Of a stretch of 64,000 nucleotides of DNA, positions 49,304 through 59,356 are shown piece after piece. The stretch is from Leuconostoc pseudomesenteroides KCTC 3652 (GTDB taxonomy: Bacteria > Bacillota > Bacilli > Lactobacillales > Lactobacillaceae). The notes under the pieces were generated by a model. The model did not search any database and was not told where the DNA came from. It saw only the letters and a program-made list of their open reading frames with translations. The stretch covers positions 392,978 to 456,977 of the forward strand of contig NZ_BMBP01000002.1 in NCBI RefSeq assembly GCF_014634745.1, written 5' to 3'. The translations under genes and the position numbers were made by a program. The stretch's first letter is position 1; every line of letters begins with the position of its first letter.

Positions 49304-49618
49304 TTAATTCGTGTATTTTGACAAAATATCTGCCAACTGTTGTTTATTATGAAAACCTGTTAGGCGTTCCACGACTTCACCATCTTTTTTAACAAGAAGT
49401 GTTGGAATTGCCCTAATGCCGAATTCAGCGGGTGTTTGAGGATTCTGATCCACATCCATCTTGACGAATTCCACATCGTCAACTTCATCTGACAATGCTT
49501 CTAGCACTGGTGATTGCATGCGACATGGGCCACACCAAGTCGCCCAAAAATCTGTAATACTAACACCTTCATTCGTTGCTGCTTCAAAAGTTGCATCTTC
49601 TACTGTCTTTACTGCCAT
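49304..49618 (-). CDS. trxA: Thioredoxin
   Basis: A 104-residue disulfide reductase, with the active site WCGPCR (Cys29 and Cys32). The cis-proline segment GIRAIPTLLVKKDGE is also visible. It supplies electrons to MsrA, MsrB and ribonucleotide reductase. Its start lies one base after thiN ends, so it is coupled to a cell-wall/translation operon, not to thioredoxin reductase. Confidence 0.96.
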   Translation of the reverse strand: MAVKTVEDATFEAATNEGVSITDFWATWCGPCRMQSPVLEALSDEVDDVEFVKMDVDQNPQTPAEFGIRAIPTLLVKKDGEVVERLTGFHNKQQLADILSKYTN

Positions 49619-49619
49619 G

Positions 49620-50264
49620 TTAACTCCTATCTATGGATTGCGTCACCATGATAATACCCGTATCAAAACTGACGTGAACCCTATCATTTAAGAATTCATT
49701 TGATGACCACATTTTATACTTATTTTCTGTTAGTGTCAACGGATATTTTGCGTCAATAATTTTAAAATTTTTGACGTCATTAATTGGCATGAAACCTAGA
49801 TAATGACTGTTTTTATGCTTTAAAACACTATGTTGACCTGCTTTGAAAAAAGTCACACTGTTGGTTTGATCAATGATTTCAAGTTTTTCAACAACATCAT
49901 CAAACTTTGGGTCAGCCATTAGCCATAAATTGCTTAATAAATGATCCAATCTACCACCTGTGGCGCCAAAAACTTTAATACAAGACACCGATTGTTTTTG
50001 TGCAAACATAATCGCCAGCTCTGTATCTGTTTCATCTTTTTCAGCACGAACATGGACAATATTTTCAGCGGTAATATGTTCTTGCAGCGCCTCAAATTCA
50101 GCTGATGTCAAAGAATCAAAATCACCAACTGCTAACATCATTGCTACACGATGTTGATAAAGGTACCAAGCCCCACGATCAGCGCCAATCCATACACCAG
50201 GCTCATTGAATAAATTTTTTGGCCACAAATCGACTGGTCCGCCTGCTAAAATATTAATTTGCAT
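49620..50264 (-). CDS. thiN: Thiamine pyrophosphokinase
   Basis: Converts thiamine to thiamine diphosphate. The 214-residue protein has GADRGAWYLYQ at the N-terminus, AVGDFDSLT, the ATGGRLDHLLSNLW motif of the TPK family, and a C-terminal beta domain. It overlaps rpe by one base; the order rsgA-rpe-thiN is classic in Firmicutes. No THI box precedes it. Confidence 0.94.
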   Translation of the reverse strand: MQINILAGGPVDLWPKNLFNEPGVWIGADRGAWYLYQHRVAMMLAVGDFDSLTSAEFEALQEHITAENIVHVRAEKDETDTELAIMFAQKQSVSCIKVFGATGGRLDHLLSNLWLMADPKFDDVVEKLEIIDQTNSVTFFKAGQHSVLKHKNSHYLGFMPINDVKNFKIIDAKYPLTLTENKYKMWSSNEFLNDRVHVSFDTGIIMVTQSIDRS

Positions 50265-50920
50265 TATTTAGTCAGTTCTTTCAAAATGGCAATTTTTGCA
50301 GCGGGATCAACTTTATCATACACATACGATCCAGCAACAAAAACATTAGCCCCCGCTTCATAGGCCGCAGCAATCGTTTCATTATTCACGCCACCATCAA
50401 TTTCAATATCAAAGTCAAGACCACGAGCATCACGAAAAACTTTTAATTGCGCAATTTTTTCAATTGTAGATGGCAAAAACTTTTGACCACCAAATCCTGG
50501 ATTAACAGTCATGACTAATACTTGGTCGACCATATCAAGAACTGATTCAATCGCTGACACAGGTGTCCCAGGGTTAATAACAACTTCAGCTTTGACACCT
50601 TTGTTTTTGATCATTTGTAAAGCACGATGAATATGTGGTGTAGCTTCAACATGAACACCGATGATGTCGGCACCCGCATCAGCAAAATCATCAACAAAGC
50701 GTTCTGGATTAACAATCATCAAATGGACGTCTAACACCAAGTCTGTTTCCGGACGTAATTGTTTAACCCAGTTTGGACCGTAAGAAATAGCTGGCACAAA
50801 ACTACCATCCATAACATCAATGTGTAAGTATTCTGCGCCTGCTGCTTCAACGAGTTTAACGTCGCGCTCTAAATTAGTATAATCGGCACTCAAAATAGAT
50901 GGTGAAATAATTCCTGACAT
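50264..50920 (-). CDS. rpe: Ribulose-phosphate 3-epimerase
   Basis: Interconverts ribulose-5-phosphate and xylulose-5-phosphate; in a phosphoketolase organism this is on the main sugar route. The 218-residue TIM barrel has ISPSILSADYTNL, HIDVMDGSFVPAISYG, HLMIVNPERFV, VMTVNPGFGGQKF and DIEIDGGVNNET. ATG 50920 follows GGGGAT; ATG 50926 would be too close to the site. It sits 14 bases after rsgA. Confidence 0.96.
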   Translation of the reverse strand: MSGIISPSILSADYTNLERDVKLVEAAGAEYLHIDVMDGSFVPAISYGPNWVKQLRPETDLVLDVHLMIVNPERFVDDFADAGADIIGVHVEATPHIHRALQMIKNKGVKAEVVINPGTPVSAIESVLDMVDQVLVMTVNPGFGGQKFLPSTIEKIAQLKVFRDARGLDFDIEIDGGVNNETIAAAYEAGANVFVAGSYVYDKVDPAAKIAILKELTK

Positions 50921-50934
50921 GTTCATATCCCCTT

Positions 50935-51825
50935 TTAGTTATCTGTTTTATATTTTGGTTTTTGCGCTTTTATCAGTTGGTAAAACGCTTTATAACTATT
51001 ATACCTTGACTGAGAAATTGTGCCAACTGTCACAGCTTCTTTTACTGCACAAGCTGGTTCATTTAGATGTAAACAACCACGAAAGCGACAATTCGAACGA
51101 ACCGCCACAAATTCCGGAAAAAAATCGTCTAAAGTCTCAGCGGAAAAATCGAAGACTTCGTACGACGAAAATCCTGGTGTATCAGCGATCAAGGCGTCAC
51201 CAACCCGAATGAGAGTGACTTGACGTGTTGTATGTTTACCACGGCTTAGTGCTTTTGAGACCTCTCCTGTTTCAAGACCAAGGTTTGGAGATAAATGATT
51301 CAACAACGTTGATTTACCTGCACCAGTTTGACCCATGAAAACTGAAACGTTGTCTTGCAACTCAGCTTTCAATTGGTCAAACGCATTGGGTGCTGTCGAT
51401 TCAATCACTGGATAGCCAATTTGACGATAGTCTTGAACAACTTGTTTCATCATTTGACGCTCTTTAGATGAAAGTAAATCGAATTTCGAAAAATAAATTA
51501 GTGGATCCACACCGGCAGCTTCCAAGGCGACTAATTGTCTATCAAGCAAGTTAGCTGTAAAATTTGGTTCTTTTACTGCTGTGACAATCACAGCAATATC
51601 AATATTAGCAACCGGCGGACGGACGAGAACGTTTCGCCGATCATGAATAGCCCAAATCAAACCTTCGTCGCGATCACTTTCAAAATCAACAAAATCACCA
51701 ACCAATGGCTTTTGCTTTGAGTTGCGAAATTCACCACGGGCACGCGTTCGTTGAATTTCTTCGGTACCATCTAATTGTATATCATAGTAGCCGCTCAAAG
51801 AGCGTATAATGCGTCCTGTTTTCAT
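50935..51825 (-). CDS. rsgA: Ribosome small subunit GTPase RsgA
   Basis: Circularly permuted GTPase that tests 30S assembly. The 296-residue protein has an N-terminal OB fold ([16 protein letters not shown]), G4-G1-G3 order motifs [29 protein letters not shown] and [13 protein letters not shown], and a zinc site in [17 protein letters not shown]. Part of the stp-pknB-rsgA-rpe-thiN run. Confidence 0.96.
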   Translation of the reverse strand: MKTGRIIRSLSGYYDIQLDGTEEIQRTRARGEFRNSKQKPLVGDFVDFESDRDEGLIWAIHDRRNVLVRPPVANIDIAVIVTAVKEPNFTANLLDRQLVALEAAGVDPLIYFSKFDLLSSKERQMMKQVVQDYRQIGYPVIESTAPNAFDQLKAELQDNVSVFMGQTGAGKSTLLNHLSPNLGLETGEVSKALSRGKHTTRQVTLIRVGDALIADTPGFSSYEVFDFSAETLDDFFPEFVAVRSNCRFRGCLHLNEPACAVKEAVTVGTISQSRYNSYKAFYQLIKAQKPKYKTDN

Positions 51826-51840
51826 AACATAATCATAACA

Positions 51841-51864
51841 AAAAAAGTCGATATAATCGACTTT
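51841..51864 (-). terminator. Terminator after pknB
   Basis: AAAGTCGA (51844-51851) pairs with TCGACTTT (51857-51864). On the minus strand seven T residues follow. It splits pknB from rsgA. Confidence 0.85.
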
Positions 51865-51879
51865 TACTCAATAAATTAT

Positions 51880-53778
51880 TTAAGAATTACCCGAACCACT
51901 AGAAGATGAGGATTTACTACTCTCATCACTCGAGTTATCACTAGAAGAGGAGCTCGAACTGGATGAGCTACTGCTTGAACTAGATTGTTCTGGCCCTTGT
52001 GAGATGGTCACTAATAGTGTATTATCCCTTGTAATTTTTGAACCACCACGTATTGACTGGCTAATAACATGGTCTTTTTTAACGGAATTTGAATAGGTAG
52101 TATTAACATTTACCGTAATCCCGTTTTGTGCTGCCCAATTTTGCACGTCATCTTGTGTACTTGACTTGGTGAAATCAGGTACCGTAATCTTTTCAGGCCC
52201 AGTTGAGACGGTAAATTTAACTGTCGTTTCAGTTGGATCAACTTTGTCATTGGCAGAAACTGACTGTGCAATAATTGATCCAGAAGCAATAGTATCTGAG
52301 GCTTGAGATGTCTTTTGTACTTCGTAGCCTTGTGTCCGCAGCTGGGTGGCTGTCATATCATAATCAGAACCGACATAATCACCAAAACGGACTTTTGCAC
52401 GACCAGAGGAAACTATCAAATTAACAGTATCCCCTTTTTTGGCATCAGCACCATCAGTTGGTGTTGAACGGACGACATTACCTTTTTTGATTGACTTGGA
52501 AGTCGTGGATGTCACCGTGCCAACATTTAAGCCAGCCTTTTTAATCTTACTTTCTGCCTGACTTTGAGTTAAATCCACCACATCAGGCACGGTCGTTTTA
52601 TTGGCTTGAATTTGTAAAACAACCAAAAAACTAATTACAGCAACCAACACAATTGCAAGTAACGCCACAATTTTACCCGTTTTGCTTTCGCGGTACTTAA
52701 TACCCTCGCCTCGTAATACTGATCTTACGTAGGCAGGTGTACGGTCTACAACTTTAGCAATTTCTTTGACATTATAACCTTTTTTAGCATATTCAATAAT
52801 ACGATCTTTAATAGAGGGTTCTTCTGGGGCCTCATCTGGTAGTACATTTACTGATGAGACACCGGTTTTCAGTTGATCCTGGATTTGAGCCATTGGAATA
52901 ATTCTAGTTTCATCGTCAGCATCTGTCATTGGCGCAAAACGTGACTCATGCGTCCTCCTTGGCGATAACGATGTTTTAATATCTTCTGCCATAGCTGCTG
53001 CATTAAGATAGCGATCTTGCGGCTTTTTCGCTGTTGCTTTCAAAATAACGTTTTCTAAAGCCTGCGGAATCCGTGGGTCAAAATCACGAACAGATGGCAT
53101 ATCAGCCGCAGCATGTTTGAGCGCTACTGCTACCGGTGTGTCCCCTTCGTACGGCACATGCTGTGTCAGCATTTCGTAAAGCATAACTCCTAGCGCATAG
53201 ATGTCGGACTTTGTTGAAGCCATGCCACCACGTGTCTGCTCTGGTGATAAGTAATGAACAGAGCCAATGACCGTATTTGTCTGCGTTAGATCTTGTTCTG
53301 ATTTAGCAATAGCAATTCCAAAATCAGTGATTTTAACTTTATTTTGTGCATCAATCAGAATATTTTGTGGTTTGAGATCCCGATGAATAATATCTGCATC
53401 ATGGGCCGCTTGGACTGCGTTCAGAACCTGCAACATAATATCAACAACTTGTTGATAGGGAATTGGAAAATGTGCTTGAATGTATGATTTTAAGTCAGTT
53501 CCTTCAACATATTCCATAACGATGTATTGAGAGCCTTCATACTCACCAACATCATAAACTTGAACAATATTGTCATTAACCAATTCGGTAGCTGCCAAAG
53601 CCTCATGTTGAAAACGTTTTGCCAAATCAGCGTCAGCTTGCATATCAAGGCGCATCGTTTTAAATGTCACGTCACGATCTAAAAACTCATCATGCGCCAA
53701 ATAAACATTGGCCATGCCTCCACCACCAAGTGATTTAATAATAAGATATCGATTGTCAACTAATGTATCAGGTAACAT
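51880..53778 (-). CDS. pknB: Ser/Thr protein kinase with PASTA domains
   Basis: Membrane kinase that senses muropeptides and phosphorylates division and wall proteins; 632 residues. The kinase domain (1-270) has Gly loop LGGGGMANVY, Lys40, HRDLKPQN with Asp134, and DFG at 152-154. A linker with SIKDRIIEYAKKGYNVKEI (residues 322-340) looks like a helix-turn-helix. The membrane helix is about 369-390, three PASTA domains follow (396-596), then a serine-rich tail (598-632). The start codon is adjacent to the stp stop. Confidence 0.96.
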   Translation of the reverse strand: MLPDTLVDNRYLIIKSLGGGGMANVYLAHDEFLDRDVTFKTMRLDMQADADLAKRFQHEALAATELVNDNIVQVYDVGEYEGSQYIVMEYVEGTDLKSYIQAHFPIPYQQVVDIMLQVLNAVQAAHDADIIHRDLKPQNILIDAQNKVKITDFGIAIAKSEQDLTQTNTVIGSVHYLSPEQTRGGMASTKSDIYALGVMLYEMLTQHVPYEGDTPVAVALKHAAADMPSVRDFDPRIPQALENVILKATAKKPQDRYLNAAAMAEDIKTSLSPRRTHESRFAPMTDADDETRIIPMAQIQDQLKTGVSSVNVLPDEAPEEPSIKDRIIEYAKKGYNVKEIAKVVDRTPAYVRSVLRGEGIKYRESKTGKIVALLAIVLVAVISFLVVLQIQANKTTVPDVVDLTQSQAESKIKKAGLNVGTVTSTTSKSIKKGNVVRSTPTDGADAKKGDTVNLIVSSGRAKVRFGDYVGSDYDMTATQLRTQGYEVQKTSQASDTIASGSIIAQSVSANDKVDPTETTVKFTVSTGPEKITVPDFTKSSTQDDVQNWAAQNGITVNVNTTYSNSVKKDHVISQSIRGGSKITRDNTLLVTISQGPEQSSSSSSSSSSSSSSSDNSSDESSKSSSSSGSGNS

Positions 53779-53780
53779 TT

Positions 53781-54515
53781 TTAATCCTTTTCATGTGTAA
53801 CGAGCACCGCCGTCACGTTATCTGGCGCACCATGGTTATTTGCTTGTTGAATCATATCAAACACTCTGATATCTAATGATGCCTCTAGACGCATTGTTGC
53901 TTTTATTTCATCTTGTGTTAATACTTTTGTAATACCATCTGTGGTCAAAAAGAGCATATCATCTTCAACAAACTCATGCTGAACAACTTCTAAACTTGCA
54001 TGTTGATCAACGCCTAGAAAACGGGTCACGCTCCGTGCATTTGGTAAATTGCTGGCACTTTCTGCTGATAAGGCGCCGCTACGGATCATCTCATTTTTAA
54101 GTGTATGATCAAAAGATAATTGTGTGAGCTCATCTCCGTGTAGCAAAAAGGCTTTCGAATCACCTAAATTAGCAACGACAATCTGATCATCAAATAGTAC
54201 AGTTAATACAAGAGTTGTTGCCATCTCTGACAACTCCTCAAATCGTTGTCCCGCTTCTAGAATCGTTTGATTTTCAATTATTGTTTGATTTTTAAGCCAT
54301 TCAATTGTTGGTACAATTGTTTCAAGTTGGCTACTTTCCCATGCATGTCCAAAATGTTCTACGGTCATCGCACTGGCGACTTCACCACCCTCATTGGATG
54401 TAACGCCGTCTGCTACAATAACCATCGTTCGACCAAAACTATTGGTGAAGGCACCAACATAATCTTGATTATCCGGACGTTTTGCCCCAGGATCAGTATG
54501 ATAGGCAATTGCCAT
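53781..54515 (-). CDS. stp: PP2C-type phosphatase (PknB partner)
   Basis: A 244-residue metal-dependent phosphatase that reverses PknB signalling. PPM motifs: HTDPGAKRPDNQDYVGAF near the N-terminus, VADGVTSNEGGEVAS, LGDSKAFLLH, LTTDGITKVLTQDEI and GAPDNVTAVLVTH. It follows rsmB, which ends four bases upstream of its start, and precedes pknB. Confidence 0.95.
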   Translation of the reverse strand: MAIAYHTDPGAKRPDNQDYVGAFTNSFGRTMVIVADGVTSNEGGEVASAMTVEHFGHAWESSQLETIVPTIEWLKNQTIIENQTILEAGQRFEELSEMATTLVLTVLFDDQIVVANLGDSKAFLLHGDELTQLSFDHTLKNEMIRSGALSAESASNLPNARSVTRFLGVDQHASLEVVQHEFVEDDMLFLTTDGITKVLTQDEIKATMRLEASLDIRVFDMIQQANNHGAPDNVTAVLVTHEKD

Positions 54516-54518
54516 AGA

Positions 54519-55862
54519 TTATTTTTTCCTTAGTACTGCAACAAAGAAACCGTCAGTGTAATAATCATCGGGGTAAACATGTAATACTTTCTCATGTCTA
54601 TCTTCTTTAAGATTTTGCGACGTTTCTGTTGGTATCAATTCAAAATTTGGATTGTCATTCAAAAAGCTTGTCACAACATCGTCATTTTCTTGACGCAAAA
54701 TTGTACAAGTACTGTAAACCATAATACCATCTTTTGCAAGGTTTTTGCTAACTGAATTCAAAATTGCGAGTTGCAAGCGTGATAAACTTTCAACATCAGC
54801 TAGTGTTTTATCATATCTAATTTCAGGTTTTCGGCGTAATAAACCAAAGCCAGAACATGGTGCATCAACTAAAATCCGATCGAATTGTTGATCAATTTGT
54901 TCAGGCACTTTGCGAGCGTCAAGCACACGTGTTTTAATTTTATCGGACAAATGCATGCGCTCAGCATTATGTTGGATCAGTTTGATTTTGTGTTCATGAA
55001 TATCAAGCGCTAATACTTTAGCATCATCAGCGATATATTGTGCAATTTGTGTGGTTTTACCGCCCGGTGCTGCAGCAGCATCTAAAATATTTTTGACGTT
55101 TTCTGTCAGTTGCAAACTTTCCACCGACAACATTGCACTTTCGTCTTGAATCGTCAATAGACCATCATGATAAGCCTTTGAACTTGCAACATGACCACCA
55201 TTAACGACAAAAGCGTGAGCAGCAACTTTTGATGCTATTGCTGAAAAATTCTCTGCTTCCAACGCAGCCTTAACCTCATCATCACTAGCCAAAGTAGTGT
55301 TAACACGTACAGATTGTGATGGCGCATCATTAATTGTGGCAACAATTTGGCGTGTTTTAGTTTCACCATTTTGATTTATCAACGTCTCAATTAACCAGAC
55401 GGGTAGGCTTGCTTCAACCGACAGGCGTGTCACTGTATCTGAAATATCAGTTGTTGATCGTAAGCCTTGACGATCAATATTATGCAATATTGCTGTGACA
55501 AATTTAGCTGTTCCAACATGTCCCATGACTTTAGCCACTTCAATTGACTCATTAAAAATAGCGTGTTGCGGAATTTTATCCAAATAGACCATTTGAAATA
55601 ACGCGGTATAAAGCAACTCCGTAACCCATGAATCAATTTTTTTATTTTTGACAAAAGGAGCTAACCAATAATCGAAAGTTAAACGATGTTGAATGACACC
55701 ATAAACCAATGTCGTTAGTAGTCGTGTATCTGCTTCGCCTAAATGATGTTGCTTGATAACTTGGTTCAGTTGCAAATTAGAATAAGCACCATTTTTAATT
55801 TTAGCTAACGTTTGCACCGCTAAAACCCGAGGATTATCACTGTATACTCGTTTATCACTCAT
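54519..55862 (-). CDS. rsmB: 16S rRNA (cytosine967-C5)-methyltransferase
   Basis: A 447-residue NusB-fused Sun-family enzyme. The N-terminal NusB-like helices are followed by the methyltransferase fold: NILDAAAAPGGKTTQIAQ (SAM), VDAPCSGFGLLRRKPEIRY (Cys of motif IV) and VYSTCTILRQEND (catalytic Cys of motif VI). It overlaps fmt by eight bases. Confidence 0.96.
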   Translation of the reverse strand: MSDKRVYSDNPRVLAVQTLAKIKNGAYSNLQLNQVIKQHHLGEADTRLLTTLVYGVIQHRLTFDYWLAPFVKNKKIDSWVTELLYTALFQMVYLDKIPQHAIFNESIEVAKVMGHVGTAKFVTAILHNIDRQGLRSTTDISDTVTRLSVEASLPVWLIETLINQNGETKTRQIVATINDAPSQSVRVNTTLASDDEVKAALEAENFSAIASKVAAHAFVVNGGHVASSKAYHDGLLTIQDESAMLSVESLQLTENVKNILDAAAAPGGKTTQIAQYIADDAKVLALDIHEHKIKLIQHNAERMHLSDKIKTRVLDARKVPEQIDQQFDRILVDAPCSGFGLLRRKPEIRYDKTLADVESLSRLQLAILNSVSKNLAKDGIMVYSTCTILRQENDDVVTSFLNDNPNFELIPTETSQNLKEDRHEKVLHVYPDDYYTDGFFVAVLRKK

Positions 55863-56817
55863 GTTTTGTTACCCATTGTTCCCCTACTTCAAGATTTTTC
55901 CCGACACCATTTAAATAATCACTAATTGCCATTTTTGATTTACCTGCTGGTTGCAATTGATTAATTGTGATCACAGTACCATTTGCTGCTGCGATAGATA
56001 ATGATTTTTTAGTTTTGGTTACAATAGTACCCGGTGCTTGCGTTGTTGTATCAAGTTGTGGTGTGACATCAATTAATTTCACACGTTGTGCGCCAACTTG
56101 AATGTAGGCAGGGTGCGTGGGATATAGACCACGAATATGCCAGTCGAGCTGTTGTGCCGTCTCGTTTTCAAAATGCAAGTTTTGCAAATCATGCGGAATA
56201 TTGGGTGCAAAAGTCACCTCAGCTTCATCTTGCACCACTGGTTGAATGTCGCCATTAGCGATTTTCGGTAGTGTTGCCATCAATAAATCACGACCGGCTA
56301 AGCTCAACTTTTCAAACATTGTGCCCACATTGTCATTGGCAGTAATTGGCACTTTAACAACATCAATCACATCCCCAGCGTCCATTTTTTTGACCATGTA
56401 CATTATGGAAACGCCAGTTTCTTGATCGCCATTCATGATTGCATAATGGACAGGCGCGCCGCCACGATATTTTGGTAATAATGAGGCATGGGTGTTCACT
56501 GCAGCAATTCGAGCGGCTGACAACATTTTTTCCGGTAAAAATTGTCCAAAAGCTGCCGTCACAATGAAATCAGGTTGCCAATCAATGACTTGCTGCATTT
56601 CTGGAGAACCGCTAATTTTTTCGGGCTGCAAAACACGGACACCCTGTGCCATCGCTGCTTCTTTAACAGGGCTGGGCGTCAATTCATGCCGCCGACCTTT
56701 TGGTCGATCTGGCTGAGTGACAACACCCTTCACTTCATATTGATTATCGGCCAATAATGCTTCCAATATTGGCACCGCAAACTTGGGAGTGCCCATAAAA
56801 ACAACCGTATAGCTCAT
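55855..56817 (-). CDS. fmt: Methionyl-tRNA formyltransferase
   Basis: Formylates initiator Met-tRNA; 320 residues. VVFMGTPKFAVPILEALL at the start, the catalytic/folate region NTHASLLPKYRGGAPVHYAI, and IMYMVKKMDAGDVID. The C-terminal OB-like domain ends KMAISDYLNGVG. It follows priA in the usual priA-fmt-rsmB order, but a terminator lies between them. Confidence 0.97.
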   Translation of the reverse strand: MSYTVVFMGTPKFAVPILEALLADNQYEVKGVVTQPDRPKGRRHELTPSPVKEAAMAQGVRVLQPEKISGSPEMQQVIDWQPDFIVTAAFGQFLPEKMLSAARIAAVNTHASLLPKYRGGAPVHYAIMNGDQETGVSIMYMVKKMDAGDVIDVVKVPITANDNVGTMFEKLSLAGRDLLMATLPKIANGDIQPVVQDEAEVTFAPNIPHDLQNLHFENETAQQLDWHIRGLYPTHPAYIQVGAQRVKLIDVTPQLDTTTQAPGTIVTKTKKSLSIAAANGTVITINQLQPAGKSKMAISDYLNGVGKNLEVGEQWVTKHE

Positions 56818-56849
56818 TAATTTACCTCGACTTAAAAATTAAATTGTCA

Positions 56850-56883
56850 CCCAACAAAAATACCCGTTTAACTGCGGGTATTT
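56850..56883 (-). terminator. Terminator after priA
   Basis: AAATACCCG (56858-56866) pairs with CGGGTATTT (56875-56883). On the minus strand TTTTTG follows. It separates priA and fmt. Confidence 0.8.
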
Positions 56884-56904
56884 GTTTTTCTTTATTATAT
56901 CACA

Positions 56905-59316
56905 TCACATAAATGAGACTGGTTCACGGTCAATACTGAGACGCAAATCGCCTTTTGAATTTTGTGAACGATTTTGTAAAGTCTTCAATAAATTGTCGAC
57001 CATATCTCGCTGTTTAAACTTGAGAATGATTTGGAAATAATAGCGATTGCGCATTTTGGCAATCGGTTTTGGCGATGGTCCTAAGACAATAACGTCTTGA
57101 TCAACATGTGCACGTAACCAACGTGCAACTTGTAGCATTTGCAAAGCCGCTTGATTTTCGTCAGAATGACTGGCTTGAATTTGAACAGTGTAGTAATACG
57201 GTGAGTAATTACCGGCATGTCGTGCACGCATTTCTTGATGATAAAACCCTTCATAATCATGCTGCTGAGCAAAAACAATTGCATAGTGTTGCGGGTTAAA
57301 AGTTTGGACGACAACTTCACCACTTTTTTGCGCGCGACCTGCTCGCCCGCTGACTTGCGTTAAAAGTTGAAATGTGCGTTCACTAGCGTGAAAATCAGGT
57401 AATCCCAATGCTGTGTCTGCATTTAAAACACCGACCAAGGTGACATCTGGAAAATCTAATCCCTTGGCAATCATTTGCGTGCCTAGTAAAATATCAGCTT
57501 CATGACGTCCAAATTTTTCTAGTAATTTGTCCATACTACCCTTTTTTCGAGTCGTATCTTGATCCATTCGAATCACACGTGCTGTGGGGAAAAGCTCAGC
57601 TAGTTCAACAGCCACCTTTTCCGTGCCAGTACCATAATAGCGAATGCGTTTTGACCCACAATTCGGGCAAACTGTCGGAATAGGTTCCTCATGACCACAA
57701 TAGTGACATTTTAACGTGTGCGAATCCATGTGCAACGTCATTGCTAAATTACAATTGGGATCCCGTGGCACGAAACCGCAATCACGACACATGACAAAAC
57801 TTGAAAAACCACGACGATTAAGCATCAGAACAATTTGCTCTTTTTTATTTAACCGGTCAGCAATTTTGTCTTTCAGTTCAGCAGAAAAATTCGTTTCAGG
57901 ACCGTCAGCCAAAGTATCTTTCATGTCAATGACATCAACCTTAGGCAGTTTGGCTCCGCCGGCTCTTTGTGTTAAAGTCAAACGTTCATAAACGCCACGC
58001 TGTGCGCGCGCGCGTGTCTCTAATGACGGTGTTGCTGAACCGAGAATGACTGGGATTTGATAATATTCACCACGCCACAAGGCCACATCGCGGGCGTTGT
58101 ACCGAGGATTATCAGACTGCTTATATGTCGTTTCATGTTCTTCGTCAACAATAATAACCCCAAGATTATCTAATGGTGCAAACACTGCAGACCTTGCCCC
58201 TACGACAATTTGAACATCACCCCGTTCAATTCGTCGCCACTCATCATAGCGCTCGCCATCACTTAAACCTGAATGAAGTACGGCTGTTTGTTCTCCAAAA
58301 CGACTTTTAACACGTCGCACCATTTGTGGTGTTAAGGCAATTTCAGGCACCAAAAATAGAACGGTTTTGCCCTGTTTTAACACGTGCTGTGCCACTTGCA
58401 GGTATACTTCAGTTTTGCCTGACCCAGTGATGCCTTCCAGCAAAAAAGGCGCAAAACGATGTAAATCAGCTGAGGCTGAAATACGATCAAAAGCTTGCTG
58501 TTGCTCATCGTTTAAATCTAACGGATTACTTTTTTGTACCGTTGCTTTAAACGGATCGCGTAATGCCTCAACATGCTTTTTGACAAGCCATTCATGTGTC
58601 ACAGCATGTGCCAATGTTGCATCACTAACCGGTAACATTTCTTGCAATTCTTTTTTTAGCCATGTCTCACCAACATGTTGCAAAATGAATGCCATTAGTT
58701 GTGCCTGCTTTTTGGCTGTTGGTCGCAATGATTGTTGCGCCGTCTTTAACATCGTGACATTTTGACTAAATTGATAAGCTAATTGTGTTTTAACTTTTGC
58801 CCGATCATTAACTTCAATTCTGACTTCGATGCTGTGTTGACGTCGGAGTTTGGCTAACGTAGCCAAATCCTTGTCGCTATATTGATTAGCATGAAACGCA
58901 ATTTCGGTCAATCCCATGAATAGTCGATTAGCGACGTCATCACTGACCTTACCGACTATTTTTATAAAATGTTGATAGTCTGCTTTTAAGGCATTTGGCA
59001 ACATGGTTTGTAAAATCGAAATTCTAAAGGCGAAGGTTTCATCCGCTAAATAATCAGACAACGACAACAATTCTGTGTTTAAAACCGGTGACAAATCTAA
59101 AATTGTTGTCAAAGGTCGTAATTGATCTTCTGACAAATCAGTCGTCGCACGAATACCAATCACAAATCCCATCACTTTTCGACGTCCAAAAGGTACCGTA
59201 ACACGCATGCCAGGTAAAATTTGATCAATCATTTCTTCAGGAATGACATATGTATAAGGTTGATCTGTTTGCATTGTTGGCACATCAACAATGATTTGTG
59301 CATATTGTTTCTTCAT
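56905..59316 (-). CDS. priA: Primosomal helicase PriA
   Basis: Restarts stalled replication forks. The 803-residue protein has the 3'-end-binding domain (QIIVDVPTMQTDQPYTYVIP), superfamily 2 helicase motifs LEGITGSGKTEVYLQV (Walker A) and IVDEEHETTYKQS, and zinc pairs in FVMCRDCGF and LKCHYCGHEEPIPTVCPNCG. Motif VI is QVSGRAGRAQKSGEVV. Standalone, followed by its own terminator. Confidence 0.96.
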   Translation of the reverse strand: MKKQYAQIIVDVPTMQTDQPYTYVIPEEMIDQILPGMRVTVPFGRRKVMGFVIGIRATTDLSEDQLRPLTTILDLSPVLNTELLSLSDYLADETFAFRISILQTMLPNALKADYQHFIKIVGKVSDDVANRLFMGLTEIAFHANQYSDKDLATLAKLRRQHSIEVRIEVNDRAKVKTQLAYQFSQNVTMLKTAQQSLRPTAKKQAQLMAFILQHVGETWLKKELQEMLPVSDATLAHAVTHEWLVKKHVEALRDPFKATVQKSNPLDLNDEQQQAFDRISASADLHRFAPFLLEGITGSGKTEVYLQVAQHVLKQGKTVLFLVPEIALTPQMVRRVKSRFGEQTAVLHSGLSDGERYDEWRRIERGDVQIVVGARSAVFAPLDNLGVIIVDEEHETTYKQSDNPRYNARDVALWRGEYYQIPVILGSATPSLETRARAQRGVYERLTLTQRAGGAKLPKVDVIDMKDTLADGPETNFSAELKDKIADRLNKKEQIVLMLNRRGFSSFVMCRDCGFVPRDPNCNLAMTLHMDSHTLKCHYCGHEEPIPTVCPNCGSKRIRYYGTGTEKVAVELAELFPTARVIRMDQDTTRKKGSMDKLLEKFGRHEADILLGTQMIAKGLDFPDVTLVGVLNADTALGLPDFHASERTFQLLTQVSGRAGRAQKSGEVVVQTFNPQHYAIVFAQQHDYEGFYHQEMRARHAGNYSPYYYTVQIQASHSDENQAALQMLQVARWLRAHVDQDVIVLGPSPKPIAKMRNRYYFQIILKFKQRDMVDNLLKTLQNRSQNSKGDLRLSIDREPVSFM

Positions 59317-59356
59317 ATCTCTATTTTAACAGAGCTGGCAAATCACTTCATCCAAC

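Noticed and set aside
49620..50264. TPP riboswitch for thiN
   Set aside because: No THI-box sequence is visible; thiN overlaps rpe by one base and is expressed from the upstream operon.
51880..52000. Ser-rich repeat at the end of pknB as a possible recombination or repeat element
   Set aside because: It is simply the codons of the extracellular serine tail (mixed AGC/TCT/TCG/TCA codons), not a DNA repeat with fixed unit.
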